In this document: positions 8,358-17,018 of the stretch, in pieces
Layout of the letters: each line of letters starts with the position of its first letter
Position numbering within the stretch: position 1 is the stretch's first letter
Source of the DNA: PFJX01 sp964393825
GTDB lineage: Bacteria; Pseudomonadota; Gammaproteobacteria; Burkholderiales; Thiobacillaceae
Direction: 5' to 3'
DNA: 64,000 bases
Assembly (NCBI GenBank): GCA_964393825.1
Contig: CAYMUY010000004.1
Span: forward strand, 62,001 to 126,000
Position numbers and translations under genes: made by a program
The notes under the pieces: model-generated
What the model saw: only the letters and a program-made list of their open reading frames with translations
Databases searched by the model: none
Told to the model about the DNA's origin: nothing

Positions 8358-9398
8358 ATGTTCGGACTGCTACGCGGTTACTTTTCCACCGATCTCGCGA
8401 TCGACCTGGGAACCGCCAATACCCTTATTTATGTACGCGGCCGCGGCATCGTTTTGAACGAGCCGTCAGTCGTCGCCATTCGCCAGGAAGGCCTCACCGG
8501 CAAGAAGACCATTCAGGCCGTCGGCCTGGAGGCGAAGCAGATGCTGGGACGCACCCCCGGCAACATCCAGGCTATCCGCCCGATGAAAGACGGTGTCATC
8601 GCCGACTTCAACGTCACCGAGCAGATGCTCAAGTTCTTCATCAAGAAGGTGCATGACACCCGCATGTTCCATCCCAGCCCGCGCATCATCATCTGCGTGC
8701 CGTCGGGGGCCACCCAGGTCGAACGCCGCGCCATCCGCGAATCCGCGATCGGCGCCGGCGCCCGCCAGGTCTACCTGATCGAGGAGCCGATGGCGGCGGC
8801 GATCGGCGCCGGCATGCCGGTGGCGGAAGCGACCGGCTCGATGGTGGTGGACATCGGTGGCGGCACCACGGAAGTCGGCGTCATTTCCCTCGGCGGCCTG
8901 GTCTACTCCGCATCGGTGCGGGTGGGCGGCGACAAGTTCGATGAGGCCATCACCAACTACATCCGCCGCAACTACGGCATGCTGATCGGCGAGGCCACGG
9001 CCGAGAACATCAAGAAGCAGATGGGTTCCGCCTTCCCTGGCTCCGAGGTGCGCGAAATGGAGGTCAAGGGCCGCAACATGGCCGAGGGCATCCCGCGCAG
9101 CTTCGTGATCACCAGCAACGAGATCCTGGAAGCGCTCACCGAGCCGCTCAATACCATCGTCTCGGCGGTAAAGTCGGCACTGGAACAGACGCCGCCGGAA
9201 CTCGGCGCCGACATCGCCGACAAGGGCATGGTGCTCACCGGCGGTGGCGCCCTGCTGCGCGACATCGACCGCCTGCTCATGGAAGAGACCGGCCTGCCGG
9301 TGATCGTCGCGGAAGATCCCCTCTCCTGCGTGGTCAGTGGCTCCGGCCGCGCCCTGGAAGAGATGGACAGGCTTTCCACGGTGTTCACCAACGACTGA
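8358..9398 (+). CDS. mreB: Rod shape-determining protein MreB
   Basis: MreB (346 residues) is the bacterial actin that guides lateral-wall synthesis from the inner face of the membrane. The N-terminal amphipathic MFGLLRGYFS, the phosphate-1 loop IDLGTANT, the phosphate-2 loop VVDIGGGTTEVGV and the adenosine-binding VLTGGGALLRDID are all visible. It leads the plus-strand rod locus, followed by mreC, mreD, mrdA, rodA and rlpA. Confidence 0.98.
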   Translation: MFGLLRGYFSTDLAIDLGTANTLIYVRGRGIVLNEPSVVAIRQEGLTGKKTIQAVGLEAKQMLGRTPGNIQAIRPMKDGVIADFNVTEQMLKFFIKKVHDTRMFHPSPRIIICVPSGATQVERRAIRESAIGAGARQVYLIEEPMAAAIGAGMPVAEATGSMVVDIGGGTTEVGVISLGGLVYSASVRVGGDKFDEAITNYIRRNYGMLIGEATAENIKKQMGSAFPGSEVREMEVKGRNMAEGIPRSFVITSNEILEALTEPLNTIVSAVKSALEQTPPELGADIADKGMVLTGGGALLRDIDRLLMEETGLPVIVAEDPLSCVVSGSGRALEEMDRLSTVFTND

Positions 9399-9404
9399 TA
9401 GACC

Positions 9405-9478
9405 GGTGCAGGGCACACGGTACAAGGGGCAAGGCGGGTTTCGGCTCACCTTGCCCCTTGTGCCTTGCTCCTCGCTTC
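9405..9478. repeat. Inverted arrays of degenerate heptamers between mreB and mreC
   Basis: Left array: GGTGCAG, GGCACAC, GGTACAA, GGGGCAA at 9405-9432. Right array, mirrored: TTGCCCC, TTGTGCC, TTGCTCC, TCGCTTC at 9451-9478. CAAGGGGCAAGG (9423-9434) and CCTTGCCCCTTG (9449-9460) are exact complements and would form a 12-bp stem with a 14-base loop. Its place between mreB and mreC suggests a transcript-processing or attenuation hairpin that sets MreB above the later genes. Confidence 0.75.
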
Positions 9479-9488
9479 TGACCTGACC

Positions 9489-10340
9489 ATGGCTCAAACC
9501 CCGCAGGCCCCCTTGTTCGTCCGCGAGATGGGGCTGCCCACGCGGTTCGCGCTCTATGTGCTGGTCTGCCTGTTCCTGCTCGGCCTGGATGCGCGTTACT
9601 CCGCGCTGGCCTGGCTGCGCGGCGGACTCAACACGGTGCTGCATCCGTTGCAGCAGGTGCTGGCCATGCCCTGGGAGTGGAGCCAGGAGGTGGCAGGCTT
9701 CTTCGTCAACCACGGCGAACTCAGGCGCGAGAACGCGCGCTTGCGCATGGAACGCGACCGCATGCGGGTCGCGCAGCAGGATCGCCTGACCCTGCTGGCG
9801 GAAAACGACAATCTGCGGCAACTCATGGCCTTGCCGGCGCGGCCGGGGACGCAGCCACAAGTGGCGGAGATCGTCCAGACCGTGCCCAGCCCGTTTTCGC
9901 GCAAGGTGGTCATCAACCGTGGCCAGGCGGATGGACTCGGGGTCGGCTGGCCGGTGGTCGACGCCGGCGGTCTGGTGGGGCAGGTGACCCGTGGTTATCC
10001 GCTCACTTCCGAAGTGACGCTGCTGACCGACCGCGATCAGGGCGCGCCGGTCCAGAATCTGCGCAACGGCCTGCGCCTGATCGTGTCCGGTACCGGCTCG
10101 GACCGGCTCCTGGAAGTGCGCTTCCTCGACATGCACGCCGACATCAAGGAAGGGGATCTGTTGTACACCTCGGGCATCGATGGCACCTATCCGGCCGGCA
10201 TCCCGGTCGCGCAGGTGGTCAAGACCGAACCGCCCCACAATACGCCGTTCGCGCGTGCCTACTGCCGCCCACTCGGTGGCGTCGGCCGTTATCGGCATGT
10301 GGTGATCCTGAAACCCGTGGCGCCCCAGGCGACTCGATGA
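9489..10340 (+). CDS. mreC: Rod shape-determining protein MreC
   Basis: MreC (283 residues) links the MreB filament to the periplasmic wall-synthesis enzymes. It has a short cytoplasmic tail, one membrane segment (about residues 20-40, FALYVLVCLFLLGLDA), and a coiled coil (about 75-120, rich in Arg, Glu, Leu). The beta-rich domain that follows has VINRGQADGLGVGWPVVDAGGLVG and a second-barrel segment DLLYTSGIDGTYPAGIPVA. The ATG at 9489 is preferred to a TTG eight codons earlier, which lies in the repeat. The stop overlaps the mreD start (ATGA). Confidence 0.95.
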   Translation: MAQTPQAPLFVREMGLPTRFALYVLVCLFLLGLDARYSALAWLRGGLNTVLHPLQQVLAMPWEWSQEVAGFFVNHGELRRENARLRMERDRMRVAQQDRLTLLAENDNLRQLMALPARPGTQPQVAEIVQTVPSPFSRKVVINRGQADGLGVGWPVVDAGGLVGQVTRGYPLTSEVTLLTDRDQGAPVQNLRNGLRLIVSGTGSDRLLEVRFLDMHADIKEGDLLYTSGIDGTYPAGIPVAQVVKTEPPHNTPFARAYCRPLGGVGRYRHVVILKPVAPQATR

Positions 10341-10897
10341 TGCCGCGTCCCTCGCTCTCGAATGGTGCCCGTCCCCTGCTGCCGCAGGGCGCCGAACTGG
10401 CGGCGCCTCCCAGCCACGGCAAGGTCATGGCCAGCCTGTTCGCGGCGCTCTGCCTCAGTCTGCTGCCGTGGGCGGACGGCCTGCGCTGGCTGTTGCCCGA
10501 TCTCACCCTGATGGTGCTGCTCTACTGGTGCATCCATGCGCCGCGCCTGGTCGGATTGGGCCTGGCCTTCGCGCTTGGCCTGGTGACCGATGTTGCCCAT
10601 GGCCTGCTGCTCGGCCTCGATGCCCTGGCCTATTGCGCCGCCGCGTTTGTCGTCCTGTCCCTGCAAAAGCGCCTGGAAGGGTTCGACGCGGCCCGTCAGA
10701 CCCTACAGCTGGCGCCGTTGTTGCTCGGGAAGGAAGCCCTGGTGTTGACCCTGGGACTGGCGTTCAGTCGTGGCGACGCGGATTGGCGCTACCTGGCCAG
10801 CGGTGTGTTGGCGGTGGTGCTCTGGTTGCCCCTGGCCATGCTGCTGGACCGCATCACCGGGCGTCCGGCGCCGGCGGAACCGCCAGCGATGGAATGA
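10337..10897 (+). CDS. mreD: Rod shape-determining protein MreD
   Basis: The 186-residue protein is hydrophobic, with about five membrane segments (ASLFAALCLSLLPWA, LLPDLTLMVLLYW, GLGLAFALGLVTDVAHGLLLG and so on). LPDLTLMVLLYWCIHAPRLVGLGLAF and DVAHGLLLG are MreD landmarks. It works with MreC in the elongasome. Its ATG overlaps the mreC stop, which implies translational coupling. Confidence 0.93.
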   Translation: MMPRPSLSNGARPLLPQGAELAAPPSHGKVMASLFAALCLSLLPWADGLRWLLPDLTLMVLLYWCIHAPRLVGLGLAFALGLVTDVAHGLLLGLDALAYCAAAFVVLSLQKRLEGFDAARQTLQLAPLLLGKEALVLTLGLAFSRGDADWRYLASGVLAVVLWLPLAMLLDRITGRPAPAEPPAME

Positions 10898-10971
10898 GAT
10901 CCCGCCGCATGTTCGTCGTTCCGACGGCCGGCGTGCCACGCGCGCGTCCCGGCGTTTGATTGCCCCCGCCC

Positions 10972-12933
10972 GTGAGTAGCCTGCGCCTGATCAACCCGGA
11001 GGTGGAATTCCTGCGCTATCGGCGGCGCCTGGAAATCGCCGGCGGCGTCGCCGTCCTGTTGTTTCTCATCCTGTTCTCGCGCTTCTTCTGGCTGCAGGTC
11101 CTTCAGTACGACCACTACCATGCGCTGGCCGAGAACAACCGCATCTCGCTGGTGCCGGCGCCGCCCTCGCGCGGGGTGATCTACGACCGCCAGGGCGAGG
11201 TGCTGGCGCAGAACTTTTCCGCCTACACGCTGGAAATCACCCCGGACAAGGCGGGCAAGCTGGATGCGACACTCGACCAGCTCAGCCAGGTCGTGAGCAT
11301 CGACGCCAGCGACCGCAAACGGTTCAAGCGGCTGCTGGCGGAAAGCAAGAATTTCGAGAGCATCCCGATCCGCAACAAGCTGACGGAAGAGGAAGTGGCG
11401 CGATTCACGGTCAATCGCTTCCGCTTCCCGGGCGTTGAAGTGAAGGCACGGCTGTTCCGCCAATATCCGTTCGGGGAGATCTTCTCGCACGTGGTCGGCT
11501 ACATCGGCCGCATCGGCCAGCGCGATCTGGAGCGCCTGGAGGCGAGAGACCAACTGGCCAATTACCGGGGCAGCGACCATATCGGCAAGCTCGGGATCGA
11601 GGCCACCTATGAAGCCTGGCTGCATGGCAATACCGGTATCGAGAAGGTCGAGACCGACTCCAGCGGCCGCGCCGTGCGCCTGCTGTCGCGCACGGCGCCG
11701 ATCTCGGGGCACAACCTCTATCTGCATATCGACGCCAAATTGCAGCAGGTCGCGGAAAAGGTCTTCGGTGATTATCGCGGCGCCCTGGTGGCGCTGGACC
11801 CGCGCAACGGCGGTGTCCTCGCCCTGGTGTCCAAGCCCGGCTTCGATCCCAACCTGTTCGTCGATGGCATCGACAGCGCCACCTGGCGCGAACTGAACGA
11901 TGCCGACGAGCGGCCGCTGATCAACCGTGCCCTGCGCGGGGTCTACCCGCCTGGCTCCACGATCAAGCCGTTCATGGCCCTGGCCGGCCTGGAAAGCGGG
12001 GTACGCAAACCGGGCGACACCATCTCCGACCCGGGCTACCTCACCCTTCCCGGCAGCAGCCACCGCTACCGCGACTGGAAGAAGGATGGCCACGGCATGG
12101 TCGACCTGAAGCGCTCCATCGTCGTGTCCTGCGACACCTATTACTATGGACTCGCGCAGCAGATGGGCATCGAGCGCATGGCGGCATTTCTTGGCAAGTT
12201 CGGCTTCGGCAAGAAGAGCGGGGTGGATCTCGATGGCGAACTCTCCGGCTTGATGCCGACGCCGGAGTGGAAGAAGCGGCGCTTCAATCAACCCTGGTGG
12301 CCGGGTGAGACGGTGATCGCCGGCATCGGCCAGGGCTATGTCCTGGCGACCCCCATGCAGCTCGCCGTCGCTGCCATGGCCATCGCCAACAACGGACTGG
12401 TCTACCAGCCGCAACTCATTCGCGCCTGGAGCGATCCGGTCAGCGGTCAGTTGAGCCAGGCCGCGCCGCGGCTGGTCGGGCGTATCGCGATGAAACCGGA
12501 ACATTTGCGCCTGGTGCGGGAGGCCATGGTCGAGGTGATGTTGCCGGGTGGTACCGCGTCCGCCGCCGGCGCCAACACGCCCTACCTGTTCGCCGGCAAG
12601 ACCGGCACCGCCCAGGTGGTCGGCATCCGCCAGGGCGAAAAATACAATGAGCACCAGGTTGCCGCGCGCCACCGGGATCACGCCTTGTTCATCGCTTTCG
12701 CCCCCGCGGACGATCCCAAGATCGTATTGGCGGTGATGGTGGAAAACGGTGGCCACGGCGGTTCCACCGCCGCACCGGTGGCGCGCAAGGTGATCGATTA
12801 CTGGTTGCTCGGCAAGCAGCCCATGGCGCCGGTGGCGCCGGAGGCCGCCGAGCGGACGACGGACGAGGAGGAAGATGCCGCGCCGCGGGATGAGACCGTC
12901 CCGGCCGCCACGGAAGAGGTCGTACCCCAATGA
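10972..12933 (+). CDS. mrdA: Penicillin-binding protein 2 (elongasome transpeptidase)
   Basis: This class B PBP (653 residues from GTG 10972) crosslinks peptidoglycan during elongation as the partner of RodA. One N-terminal membrane anchor (AGGVAVLLFLILFSRFFWLQ) is followed by the dimerisation domain (PPSRGVIYDRQGEVLA). The transpeptidase has SxxK (Ser329-Lys332, GSTIKPF), SCDTYYY as the SxN-like motif and KTG (Lys543, AGKTGTAQVV). A TTG four codons earlier is an alternative start. The last 40 residues are acidic and Pro/Ala-rich. The stop overlaps rodA by ATGA. Confidence 0.96.
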   Translation: MSSLRLINPEVEFLRYRRRLEIAGGVAVLLFLILFSRFFWLQVLQYDHYHALAENNRISLVPAPPSRGVIYDRQGEVLAQNFSAYTLEITPDKAGKLDATLDQLSQVVSIDASDRKRFKRLLAESKNFESIPIRNKLTEEEVARFTVNRFRFPGVEVKARLFRQYPFGEIFSHVVGYIGRIGQRDLERLEARDQLANYRGSDHIGKLGIEATYEAWLHGNTGIEKVETDSSGRAVRLLSRTAPISGHNLYLHIDAKLQQVAEKVFGDYRGALVALDPRNGGVLALVSKPGFDPNLFVDGIDSATWRELNDADERPLINRALRGVYPPGSTIKPFMALAGLESGVRKPGDTISDPGYLTLPGSSHRYRDWKKDGHGMVDLKRSIVVSCDTYYYGLAQQMGIERMAAFLGKFGFGKKSGVDLDGELSGLMPTPEWKKRRFNQPWWPGETVIAGIGQGYVLATPMQLAVAAMAIANNGLVYQPQLIRAWSDPVSGQLSQAAPRLVGRIAMKPEHLRLVREAMVEVMLPGGTASAAGANTPYLFAGKTGTAQVVGIRQGEKYNEHQVAARHRDHALFIAFAPADDPKIVLAVMVENGGHGGSTAAPVARKVIDYWLLGKQPMAPVAPEAAERTTDEEEDAAPRDETVPAATEEVVPQ

Positions 12934-14030
12934 TCCTGCGCGTATTGTTCAGTCGTCTGTTTGCCCACCTCGATGGGCCCCTGGTCGGCCTGCTCATCCT
13001 GCTGCTACTGCTCGGCAGCGTGGTCGTGTTCAGTGCCTCCGGCGAGAACTCGGCCAAGATCATCTCGCACTTCCTCAATCTTTCCGTGGCGCTGGGCGCC
13101 ATGCTGCTGGTGTCGCACATCCCGCCGCAGCGCCTGATGCAATTCGCCCTGCCCGCGTATGCTCTGGGGATCACGCTGTTGCTCGGCGTGGCCCTGTTCG
13201 GCGTCATCGTCAACGGTTCCCGTCGCTGGCTGGAGCTGGGCGTGACCCGTATCCAGCCGTCCGAGCTGATGCGCCTGGCCGCGCCGATGATGCTGGCCTG
13301 GTACCTGCACTACAAACAGGAAACCATGCGTGGCCGCGACTTCGCGGTGGCCGGCCTGCTGCTGGCGCTGCCGGTCGGTTTCATCGCCAAGCAGCCGGAC
13401 CTCGGCACCTCGCTGCTGATCACCGCCTCGGGATTCTATGTCCTGTTCCTCGGCGGGCTGTCCTGGAAGGTCATCGTCGGCGCCGGTACGCTGGCCGCCG
13501 CAGCGGTGCCGGTGGCCTGGAACTATCTGCTGCACGATTACCAGCGGCAGCGCGTGCTCACCCTGATCGACCCGGCCTCCGACCCGCTTGGCGCCGGCTA
13601 CCACATCATCCAGTCCACCATCGCCGTCGGCTCCGGCGGCGTTGCCGGCAAGGGCTGGATGGCCGGCACGCAGACCCATCTCGATTTCCTGCCGGAACGC
13701 AGCACCGATTTCATTTTCGCGGTCTATTCGGAAGAATTCGGCCTCGTCGGCAACCTGTTCCTGCTGCTGCTCTATGCCGCCATCATCTGGCGCGGCCTCA
13801 TGCTCGCCTCCAGTGCGCCCTCCCTGTTCGGCCGCCTGCTGGCGGGTGCCATCGTACTCACCTTCGCCACCTACGCCTTCGTCAACATGGGCATGGTCTC
13901 CGGCATCCTGCCGGTGGTGGGGGTGCCGCTGCCGTTGATCAGCTACGGTGGCACCTCGATGGTCACCGTTCTGGTCGGATTCGGTATTGTGATGAGCCTG
14001 GTTACGCATAAAAAACTTGTAAAAACATAG
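12930..14030 (+). CDS. rodA: Peptidoglycan glycosyltransferase RodA
   Basis: RodA (366 residues) is the SEDS-family polymerase that extends glycan strands from lipid II, paired with PBP2. About ten membrane segments are visible, with the SEDS signatures RIQPSELMRL, KQPDLGTSLLI, the extracellular loop QSTIAVGSGGVAGKGW, and FIFAVYSEEFGLVGN. The C-terminal GGVP-like motif is VVGVPLPLISYGGTSM. It overlaps the mrdA stop and is followed 56 bases later by rlpA. Confidence 0.97.
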   Translation: MILRVLFSRLFAHLDGPLVGLLILLLLLGSVVVFSASGENSAKIISHFLNLSVALGAMLLVSHIPPQRLMQFALPAYALGITLLLGVALFGVIVNGSRRWLELGVTRIQPSELMRLAAPMMLAWYLHYKQETMRGRDFAVAGLLLALPVGFIAKQPDLGTSLLITASGFYVLFLGGLSWKVIVGAGTLAAAAVPVAWNYLLHDYQRQRVLTLIDPASDPLGAGYHIIQSTIAVGSGGVAGKGWMAGTQTHLDFLPERSTDFIFAVYSEEFGLVGNLFLLLLYAAIIWRGLMLASSAPSLFGRLLAGAIVLTFATYAFVNMGMVSGILPVVGVPLPLISYGGTSMVTVLVGFGIVMSLVTHKKLVKT

Positions 14031-14086
14031 CCATGGGCGCTAGTCTTGGAGCAATTTCTTACGACTCCAGTCGTAGCGAGGCCGCC

Positions 14087-15310
14087 ATGAGCCCAAGTCA
14101 CCCGCTGCATACCCTGCGTACCCCCCTGATCACCATTGCTGTCGCCGCCTACCTGGCCGGCTGCGCCAGCATCACCGACCGCAACGCGCGCACCGGCGCG
14201 CCCGAGCAGACCGCGCGTGGCGATGAGAAGCCGGTGACGCCTCCGTACAAGGGCGGCGGCTACTACAAGGACGACGGCCCAGGTCGCAACATCCCCGGCA
14301 ATCTCGACCAGGTGCCGGATGCGGTACCGAAGGCCGAGCCCCTGCACCGCTACGCCAACGACACCTACAAGGTCCTGGGCAAAACCTATCAGCCGATGCC
14401 GGCGGACCGGCCCTACAAGGAAAAGGGCCTGGCATCGTGGTACGGGCGCAAGTTCCACGGCAAGAACACCTCTTCCGGCGAGCCTTACGACATGTACGCG
14501 ATGACGGCGGCGCATGCCACCTTGCCGATTCCCAGTTACGCCCGCGTCACCAACCTGAACAACGGTCAGAGCGTGCTGGTCAGGGTCAACGACCGCGGCC
14601 CGTTCCACCCCGGCCGCATCATCGACCTCTCCTACACCGCAGCCTACAAGCTTGACGTGCTCAAGGAAGTCACGCCGGTGGAAGTCGAACTGGTGGGCGC
14701 GGAGGCCGCCCCGGAGGCGATGATCGCCCAGACCGAGGCGCCGATTGTCGAGGCACCGGCCGCGCGGGTGGAGGCCGTCACCGCCGGCGAGCCGATCTAC
14801 CTGCAACTGGGCGCCTTTGCCAACCCCGATTCCGCCGACGCGCTGCTGCATCGTGCCAGCACCCGGCTGTCGCGAGATTTCCCCGGGGTGATGCGCCTGG
14901 AGAGCGGCAAGTTGCACAAGGTCCAGGCGGGACCGTTCATGACAGTCGAGGCCGCCGACCGCGCTGCCGCGCTGATCAGCGACGAACTGGACGTGAAACC
15001 GATCAAGGTCGTCGTCAGGGCCGCCACCCCCGCCACCCCCGCCAGCACGCCGGGGGCGCCGGTCGCCGCGGTGTCGGCACCGGGGCTCTATCTGCAACTG
15101 GCCGCGCTCTCCACCAGCGCGGCGGCGGAGGCGCTCGGCAGCCGGGTGAAGGCCCATTTCGGCAACGAACTCCCCGGTGTCGACCAGGTCACGGCCGGGC
15201 CACTGATCAAGGTCCAGGCCGGCCCCTTCGCGGATGCCGGCGCCGCCGAACGGGTGGCCCTGGCTTACCAGCGGGATTTCGGCGTCAAACCCTACAAGGT
15301 TCGGCGCTGA
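14087..15310 (+). CDS. rlpA: RlpA-like septal ring lipoprotein with two SPOR domains
   Basis: RlpA (407 residues) is a lytic transglycosylase-like lipoprotein that cuts denuded glycan strands. A signal peptide ends in the lipobox LAGC (Cys26). The double-psi beta-barrel core spans about residues 110-210 (GLASWYGRKFHGKNTSSGEPYD, RVNDRGPFHPGRIIDLSY). Two SPOR repeats follow, near 235-310 and 325-405, each with LQLGAF/LQLAAL and KVQAGPF. Most RlpA proteins carry one SPOR domain, so the duplication is unusual. The ATG at 14087 gives a proper signal peptide; the frame is open 18 codons further upstream. Confidence 0.93.
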   Translation: MSPSHPLHTLRTPLITIAVAAYLAGCASITDRNARTGAPEQTARGDEKPVTPPYKGGGYYKDDGPGRNIPGNLDQVPDAVPKAEPLHRYANDTYKVLGKTYQPMPADRPYKEKGLASWYGRKFHGKNTSSGEPYDMYAMTAAHATLPIPSYARVTNLNNGQSVLVRVNDRGPFHPGRIIDLSYTAAYKLDVLKEVTPVEVELVGAEAAPEAMIAQTEAPIVEAPAARVEAVTAGEPIYLQLGAFANPDSADALLHRASTRLSRDFPGVMRLESGKLHKVQAGPFMTVEAADRAAALISDELDVKPIKVVVRAATPATPASTPGAPVAAVSAPGLYLQLAALSTSAAAEALGSRVKAHFGNELPGVDQVTAGPLIKVQAGPFADAGAAERVALAYQRDFGVKPYKVRR

Positions 15311-15391
15311 GCGCATGACCGTGGCCCCGCGCGCGGGGTTGCCATGGGAAATGTCGCCGACTCACCCGACAGGCGGACTGAAGGTCGCATG

Positions 15392-15416
15392 GCGGCACTA
15401 TAATGTGCCGCTTTTT
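15392..15416 (+). terminator. Hairpin plus T-run after rlpA, with TATAAT in the loop
   Basis: GCGGCAC (15392-15398) and GTGCCGC (15405-15411) form a perfect 7-bp stem. The 6-base loop reads TATAAT, and TTTTT follows at 15412-15416. It has the form of an intrinsic terminator for the rod operon. The loop is also an ideal -10 hexamer for secB, whose start is 36 bases downstream, but the -35 region at 15376-15381 is poor. Confidence 0.6.
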
Positions 15417-15439
15417 CCACCCTCTCCGCGGATGCCACC

Positions 15440-15901
15440 ATGACCGACCAGCAACCCCAGCAACAAGACATGCCCGTGTTCAACATCGAAAAGATCTACG
15501 TCAAGGATCTTTCCGTGGAAGTGCCCAACGCCCCGGCCATCTTCCTGGAGCGCGAAACCCCGCAGATGGAAATGCAGATCAACAGCGAGAGCGCCCAGAT
15601 CGAGGAAGGCGTCTATCAGTGCATCCTCACCATTACCATCAGCGCCAAGATCAAGGACAAGGCCGCGTTCATGGTGGAACTGCAGCAGGCCGGCATCTTC
15701 CGCATCCAGAACCTGCCGGCGGAAGCGATGGAGCCCGCGCTCGCCATTGGCTGCCCCAACATCATCTTCCCCTATGCCCGCGAAGCCGTGTCCGATGCCG
15801 TGCTCAAGGCCGGTTTCCCGCCCCTGATGCTGCAGCCGGTCAACTTTGAAATGCTCTACATGCAGCAGCAGCAAGCCAAGGCGGCGGGCCAGTCACACTG
15901 A
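15440..15901 (+). CDS. secB: Protein-export chaperone SecB
   Basis: SecB (153 residues) keeps preproteins unfolded and hands them to SecA. NIEKIYVKDLSVEVPNAP near the N-terminus, QAGIFRIQNLP in the middle, and the IGCPNIIFPYAREAVSDAVLKAGFPPLMLQPVNF block are family hallmarks. Length is normal. It is followed 16 bases later by gpsA; the secB-gpsA pair is common in proteobacteria. Confidence 0.97.
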   Translation: MTDQQPQQQDMPVFNIEKIYVKDLSVEVPNAPAIFLERETPQMEMQINSESAQIEEGVYQCILTITISAKIKDKAAFMVELQQAGIFRIQNLPAEAMEPALAIGCPNIIFPYAREAVSDAVLKAGFPPLMLQPVNFEMLYMQQQQAKAAGQSH

Positions 15902-15917
15902 GCTTCGTCGCCCCACC

Positions 15918-16910
15918 ATGAACGTCAGCGTACTCGGGGCGGGCGCCTGGGGCACGGCCATGGCCATCCGCCTGGCCGCCGCCACCGCCGGGGTGCGGCT
16001 GTGGACACGTTCGCCGCCCCACGCCGCCGCGATGGCCGCCGAGCGGGCCAACAGCCGCTACCTGCCGGGTCAGCCCCTGCCGGCCGGCCTGCGGCCGACC
16101 GCCGATCTCGACGCCGCACTGGATGGCGCCGACTGGCTGATCGCAGCCGTCCCCAGCAACAGCTTTCGTGCCCTGCTGCAAACCCTGAGTGACAAGGGCG
16201 TCCACACCCCCCTGATCTGGCTGTGCAAAGGCTTCGAGTCCGGTACCCGGCGATTGCCGCACGAGGTGCTCGAAGCGGTCTGGCCGGATCATCCCGCCGC
16301 CGCCGTCCTCTCCGGCCCGAGCTTCGCCGTCGAGGTCGCGCGCGGCCTGCCCGCCGCGCTCACCGTTGCCTCCCGTGACGCCGGGTTCGCCCGCCGGGCG
16401 GCGCAGTCGCTGCACGACGCGCGTTTGCGCCTGTATGCCAGCACCGATGTCGTCGGCGTCGAACTGGGCGGCGCGGTGAAGAACGTCATCGCCATCGCCG
16501 CCGGCATCTCCGACGGTCTCGGCTTCGGCTACAACGCCCGCGCCGCCCTGCTCACCCGCGGCCTCGCCGAACTGACCCGTCTCGGCCTGCACCTGGGTGG
16601 CCGGCCGGAGACCTTCATGGGCCTCTCCGGCATGGGCGACCTGATCCTGACCTGCACCGGCGACCTCTCCCGCAATCGTCAGCTCGGCTTGCGCCTCGCC
16701 GCCGGCGAAAGCCTGGAAGGCGCATTGCGCGAACTCGGCCATGTCGCCGAAGGCGCCACCACCGCCCTGGAACTCGCCGCCCTGGCTGATTCCCTGGCGG
16801 TCGACATGCCCATCGCCCAGGCCGTGGCCGGCATCCTGCGTGGCGACATGCCGCCGCGCGAGGCCGTGGCCGCACTGCTGGCGCGCGGTTTGAAGGACGA
16901 GACGGGCTAG
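15918..16910 (+). CDS. gpsA: Glycerol-3-phosphate dehydrogenase [NAD(P)+]
   Basis: GpsA (330 residues) reduces dihydroxyacetone phosphate to sn-glycerol 3-phosphate for phospholipid synthesis. The Rossmann motif GAGAWG is at residues 7-12. The segment SGPSFAVEVARGLP, the active-site lysine in GGAVKNVIAIAAG and GLGDLILTC-like SGMGDLILTCTGDLSRN are present. The ATG at 15918 is the family start. It likely shares a transcript with secB. Confidence 0.96.
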   Translation: MNVSVLGAGAWGTAMAIRLAAATAGVRLWTRSPPHAAAMAAERANSRYLPGQPLPAGLRPTADLDAALDGADWLIAAVPSNSFRALLQTLSDKGVHTPLIWLCKGFESGTRRLPHEVLEAVWPDHPAAAVLSGPSFAVEVARGLPAALTVASRDAGFARRAAQSLHDARLRLYASTDVVGVELGGAVKNVIAIAAGISDGLGFGYNARAALLTRGLAELTRLGLHLGGRPETFMGLSGMGDLILTCTGDLSRNRQLGLRLAAGESLEGALRELGHVAEGATTALELAALADSLAVDMPIAQAVAGILRGDMPPREAVAALLARGLKDETG

Positions 16911-16955
16911 TCCCGCGGGCCTGGCCAAGCGAGCCGCCGGGCCGGCAGCGTCCAG

Positions 16956-16983
16956 GTTGAATTTTCCCCCCGCTCCCGCATCT
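16956..16983 (+). promoter_or_regulatory. Candidate sigma-32 (heat-shock) promoter of htpX
   Basis: GTTGAA at 16956-16961 and CCGCATCT at 16976-16983 are separated by 14 bases. The RpoH consensus is CTTGAA, 13-17 bases, CCCCATnT, so one base differs in each half. It sits 35 bases upstream of htpX, whose E. coli homologue responds to heat and envelope stress. The start codon is preceded by AGGAG. Confidence 0.5.
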
Positions 16984-17018
16984 ATCGTTTCGATCGAACG
17001 CACAACAGGAGCCCCACA

